This document shows positions 41,085-45,273 of a stretch of 45,273 nt of DNA, in pieces; the first letter of the stretch is position 1, and every line of letters begins with the position of its first letter. Both the position numbers and the translations under genes were made by a program. Source of the stretch: Termitomyces sp. T153 (taxonomy: Eukaryota > Basidiomycota > Agaricomycetes > Agaricales > Lyophyllaceae); the NCBI GenBank assembly GCA_018296165.2, contig JACKQL020000212.1, positions 1 to 45,273 on the forward strand. The letters run 5' to 3'. A model generated the notes under the pieces. The model worked only from the letters and a program-made list of their open reading frames with translations, was not told where the DNA came from and did not search any database.

Positions 41085-43822
41085 AATGCTCCTCCAAGAT
41101 TTTTTGGTGTAGATAAGGCTATTGTTAAGATAAATGCAAACAACTTTTTTTACAATCAGATCATAAAAGATGTCATTCATCATAGTCCAGAAGGTGGCCA
41201 GGCTGTTGGTGAGACCAAAGAACATCACCAAAGGTTTAAAGAGTCTGTGATTTGTTTGGAATGCTGCCTTCCACTCATCTCTTTCTTTGATGTGCACATT
41301 ACTGTAGCCCAAATGAATGTCCAACTTGGCAAAATAGCATGCACCTCAAAGGTTGTTGACAAGTTCAGAGATGAGTGGTAAAGGATAGCAATTCTTCACT
41401 GTCATTGCATTCAAGACTCAATAGTGAACCAGATGAAGAGACCCATCCTTCTTCTTAATTAAAAAGACTGGGGAGGCCATTGGGGACTTGGAGGGTCATA
41501 TCCATTCAGAGCTAAGATTCTCCTGTAGAAATCTGTCTAGCTCATCCTACTTACAGAGCACAAGCAGATGTACTTTGCAGCTGGAGGGTTTTGTATCAGG
41601 TATCAGCTTGATTGCACAATCCCATTGCTTGTGCTCTGGAAGTGAATCAAATGATTCCTTGGTAAATATGTCCTCAAAATTGTAGAGGTGATCAGGAACC
41701 ATGCTACAAAAGGGCTTGGGCTAGAAATTTGCCTCAGCCAGACATTGGGAAGTGGTCTGACTGATCTGGATCTCTGCCATTGTAGGAGGGCAGAGTGTCA
41801 TAGCATAGATCCTATTACCTACCTCAATAGTTTCATCTGGAGACTCAGAATCTGTAGTACTGGCAAATTCTCCTTTGCATTTGTCTTCCTCCTAAAGTTC
41901 TCACCCAACACCTCAGACATCCTCATAGAGGGCCTCTCTATGAGAGAATGCCAGAGGGGGGGATCCAGGAGGTTAATATCAGCATAAGGAAGATGCCTGG
42001 CACAACAGGCACACATGGCAGCACAATCACAAACTTTTGCTCTGTGCTTCTTGTGGGCCTCTTAGCACAAGTCATCCAATGATGAGGCAGCAACTCATCT
42101 TCACCTCTTCCTTAGTCCAGTCAATGTTGGGGTTACATTCACATTCATATAACCAGGTGAACCACAAGATCATGTCTTGCTTCCCCAAACTAGTGACAGC
42201 AAAAGCAGCTCACTCAAAGTGGTCTTGGTAACAAAGAACCAAGTCCACCACCAAACAAATAGAGCCAGCTTCATTGAGCATGCCATTAGCATTGTACACA
42301 GGGATAGGATGAGAGAGGGGGTGGGTAGTGAAACAATGTCATTGCACATAATCTATGTGGAGGAAGAGACCCATTGCTCCATTGTCAAGCTGAGAAACAA
42401 CAATTTGGGTCTGCAGGAATCTAGAATCATGGGTTAGGAGGTGTATTCCCAGCTGAGACTTTAGCTGGGGGGGACTTTGTACATCTGATGGGAGGCTAAT
42501 TATTTCAAACATTGTATTAAAGACAGCAACAGATATATTTGATTCTATGGACAGGGGATCAAAACAATTAATACTAGGCAATGGGGGCATACAGGTTATC
42601 CATTCCCTGTTTAAAAATCCTCCTCCAATTCCACAGGCACAACCTCCAATTCATTGGTAAGCTTGGTGGAGGGAATAGCTATGAGCACATCAGGTAAGGG
42701 AGCTCCTGTTGCATCTCAGGCTGCCAGGAGTTGGATGAGCAGCTTTTCTTGCTCAGATACAGAGAGGTGGTGCACTTCCAGCCCCTGAAGGCAGTAACAA
42801 GCAAAGTTGCCAGCTTTTCCACAGCATCAACACAACAGAGGAGTAGATTATTGCTGCTAAGAGGTCTCAAAGCATGCAGAGTGATGGTGGGGTGCTATGT
42901 CTGTTGCAGCTCATGCTGCAGCTCCATAAGCTGCCACTGCTCACATGCCACCTTGTACCAGGAGTCAACATGCTCATTGTCCAGTTGTTCCTCAGTCATA
43001 CTATCAATACAATCCATGAGAGAGGGGTAGAGTCCCTCATAGAAGATTAGGCAAAGTTGCAGACCATCAGAATATCCAGCCTGCTTGACCAATGCACAGA
43101 ATGAGTTGATGTACTTGTCATGTGACCACTTCCCTTAACCATACTGATTTTGGTCTCAAAGAAAAAGGGCTGCAGTCATGGCAGGTTCAAGGGGAAAAAG
43201 CTTGGCTTAGAACTCCTCCTCAAACTCCATTTAGCCAGTGAAACTCTCAGCTCCTCTGGAGTGTCAAAAGATGTGTAATGCATAGGTCAAAGGTTGGCCC
43301 ACCTTAATGTAGGAGAGGACCCAAATAATTTTCAGGGCATTGGGGGCAAAAGCTTCACCACTCAACTAGATGTAGGTGATACAGGATTAAAGGAAATGTT
43401 CCCCAACCTTATGGTCCCCATCAAATATGTCAGGGAGTGCAGGGCAAGGAAGTTTGGAGCAGGAGGCAGAAAACTCTGAGCTAGGTACAGAAGGGAACCT
43501 TCCTATAGCTGCTGGAAGTTTAGGGGAAAGACTAGGAGCAAGGGGAAGGCATTCCAAGAGAGCCTAGAAGGAGAGGGACACTGCTTCAGTGGTTTGACAT
43601 AGTCCAGTGAATTCAGCAGTATGGCAGATAAGAGAAGCTTAGGTGAGTTGAACCTGTGTCTCTAGGGACAACAAACAGCTCCAGGCATTGTCTTGGGAGC
43701 TCAAATCATCAAGGGGAGGAGTATCAAGACACAAGTGGAGGAGAGACCTTTTGAAGAAGCAAACAGAAAACTCAGGCAATCAAAAAGGGGGCTCCCAGAC
43801 TGAATCTAGAAACTTGTTCTGC
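41085..43822 (-). pseudogene. Element D: gag, protease and start of RT (minus strand)
   Basis: On the minus strand, gag frames include MVKQAGYSDGLQLCLIF, MDCIDSMTEEQ and WYKVACEQWQLMELQ (43092-42895). A degraded zinc knuckle with CCGKAGNFACYC follows (about 42825-42780), then protease with QLDNGAMGLFL (about 42390, Ser changed to Asn). RT includes [20 protein letters not shown], then GLTNSLATFWTMMN, with YLNN in place of the catalytic Y-x-D-D (about 41120-41132). It ends at 41085 against the LTR of element F. Sequence is close to elements B and C. RNase H, integrase and the 3' LTR are missing. Confidence 0.88.
43811..43822 (-). promoter_or_regulatory. Candidate self-primer binding site of element D
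   Basis: Next to the LTR end at 43823, the minus strand reads GC then AGAACAAGTTT. It differs by one transition from the site in element B. Its complement occurs in the D LTR at 45116-45126. Confidence 0.5.
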
Positions 43823-43948
43823 TGTAAGAATGAGCTCTGGAGGCTGTGGCTCAATCACACAACTGCCAGAGGGAGATACAAAGTCTATTCAGCATCTACA
43901 AGAAGTTCTAGAGTTCTAGCTACTCACCTGGTAGAGGGAGATCCAAAG

Positions 43949-45110
43949 TGTCACGACCCATCCCCCGAAACCCCGCACATCGTCCATCAACCCCCCGAAC
44001 CCCCAAAAAACCCCCAATGCTCTGCCGAACTTCTGCCCATACCCTGTGCCTATTTCGGCTAACTCTGACGCCTCCCCGGCTAACTCCGACGGCCCCCTGG
44101 CCAACTTTGGTGCCTTCCCTGCAGCCACTGACACTTACCCTGGGTCTCCCGAACCCCAAGAACCACCCCCGCTATTCCCGATCTTTGCCACCCATCATCA
44201 ACTCAACACCCTGGTTCCTCCGACTTATTCCGGAGTATCATGACAACCTCGGGGCGACCTGCATTCTCCAATGATCCCATCAACGTATCAGCGCGGCCCG
44301 ATCCCTGATCACAACCGACACCCACCCACTCCATCGAGCTCTGCCAAGCCCCGCCGCTGCAGCCGACATACCCCAAAGTTCTCTGGTAGTCAGTATATAA
44401 GTCATTGAGTAGCTCTTCATACTCTAGTCTTGATATTGCTTAACGTTACCTATGGTCTGATTGTTTTCTTTTCGTGTTTTGTGTTTCGTGTCCTGTTTTC
44501 CTTACTCTCAGTCTCCCGGTCTTATCTCAGTCTCCCGGTCTTATCTCAGTCTCCCGGTCTTGTCTCGTCTCCATTTCGTTATCGTTCTCATTATCGTTTT
44601 GTATCTCCACTCGAATCTACTCTTGTCCCATATCAACCCCATCCCATTTTGTCTGACACTGTCTCAGTGACTCCGTCCAACCGTTGTGCCCAAGTCTTCA
44701 TCAACCCTAACGACCTCACGAACTCCGCGATTACAATTACAAACCCTGACACCCCTTGACCAGGTCCGAACCTCGCTCTCCGCTTGGTCCCAGACTCCAT
44801 CAACTCCAAATGATCTCCCATCAAACCCCGGCTCCGTCCCCATTGATCACACAGCCGCCTACTCCTTCGCTTCCGTGAATCTCCCTTACGGTCTTCTGCC
44901 TGAACCCCGCCAAGACCATCTCGTTTCCTCACCATCTGACTTCTCCGGACCTCCCCGGACCCGTCCGGATCACATCCCACCAACTATCCGCACAAGCCAT
45001 TAGTACCCGGAACGTCTTTGAGTGTTCGGTTACCAGTGCAAGGGGATCACGCCCACCTAGTAAGGACTCGCCCAGTGCAGCTGAGCCCCCGGGGTCAGCA
45101 GAACCTGACA
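43949..45110 (+). mobile_element. Solo LTR (family 1) with target duplication CAAAG
   Basis: TGTCACGACC to GAACCTGACA, 1162 bp, flanked by CAAAG at 43944-43948 and 45111-45115. TATATAA is at 44394-44400 and the predicted start AGTCTTGATATTGC at 44426, 32 nt downstream. It is the most CpG-rich LTR in the window, so probably the most recent insertion of its family. Confidence 0.96.
44507..44563 (+). repeat. 19-bp tandem repeat, three copies, in the solo LTR
   Basis: CTCAGTCTCCCGGTCTTAT starts at 44507, 44526 and 44545. The last copy deviates at its end. The LTR at 8684 has a single version of this unit near 9253, so the repeat expanded in this copy or its parent. Confidence 0.85.
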
Positions 45111-45273
45111 CAAAGAGAACAAGTCTAAGGATTCTGAATGCCAGTGTTCAGAAAATTTAATCTAGAACTTCTGGAAAAAACACTCAACAACAACCAAATC
45201 CAGAATCTGATCCAAAAACAGAAATCCATTGTAAATGGCCTTCATCTCCAGACTCCCAGCACATGGCCATGTA

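Larger units (their letters stand above)
43823..45273 (-). mobile_element. 5' LTR of element D (family 2), interrupted, runs off the window
   Basis: It starts TGTAAGAATGAGC at 43823, is broken at 43948 by a solo LTR with its target duplication, resumes at 45116, and continues past the window end. It matches the LTR at 21642-21942 (CTGGAGGCTGTGGCTCAATC; later GGCCATGTA). Confidence 0.85.

Noticed and set aside
1..45273. Classical ascomycete RIP as the cause of decay
   Set aside because: The depleted dinucleotide is CpG, and stops are explicable as CGA to TGA. CpA is abundant rather than consumed, so methyl-CpG deamination fits better.

Overview
The window looks like a repeat-rich piece of a filamentous basidiomycete (Agaricomycetes-type) nuclear genome. 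The evidence is a five-exon sesquiterpene synthase with 48-61 nt GT-AG introns, Ty3/gypsy chromoviruses and a Ty1/copia remnant of the kind common in mushroom-forming fungi, and the absence of bacterial gene organisation. I cannot name the species. Roughly 85 percent of the window is retrotransposon sequence, inserted into itself several times. Older copies have almost no CpG left (TG and CA instead), while host DNA and the youngest insertions keep normal CpG. This suggests decay by deamination of methylated CpG.

Layout. 1-7426: a decayed Ty3/gypsy element A (reverse transcriptase, RNase H, integrase, then an antisense gene remnant, polypurine tract and 3' LTR; its 5' end lies outside the window). 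7427-13641: element G, also gypsy, with a 120-bp minisatellite, a solo LTR (8684-9819, target duplication TGAAG), integrase remnants, an antisense coiled-coil gene and a 3' LTR. 13642-14287: an unclassified repeat H, present again inverted at 20545-21012. 14288-14768: the 3' tail and LTR of a copia element. 14769-18580: the only island with normal host composition. It holds the complete terpene synthase (15346-16644, minus), one unidentified terminal exon and GC-rich repeats. 18581-21641: CpG-poor DNA with a 115-bp MITE-like element and a decayed KRE9/KNH1-like secreted protein gene.

21642-32690: a plus-strand gypsy element C (gag, duplicated protease, start of RT) interrupted by a minus-strand chromovirus B (23274-30446, target duplication CCTCC). 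B itself carries an 864-bp tRNA-derived SINE with 14-bp target duplications. 32691-41084: element F (minus), an LTR pair with a gag-like interior and an antisense (plus-strand) coiled-coil gene, but no RT or integrase that I could find. A 1128-bp solo LTR of the A family sits inside its 5' LTR. 41085-45273: element D (minus gag-pol of the B/C type). Its 5' LTR is interrupted by a 1162-bp solo LTR (43949-45110, target duplication CAAAG).

Two features tie the elements together. First, in both LTR families with a visible 5' junction (F, and B/D), the sequence next to the LTR is complementary to the predicted start of the element's own RNA. For F, the predicted start lies 32 nt from the TATA box in all four intact LTRs examined. 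This is the hallmark of Tf1-type self-priming rather than tRNA priming. Second, elements F and G, and apparently the unrelated A, carry a gene in antisense orientation between the retroviral genes and the 3' LTR.
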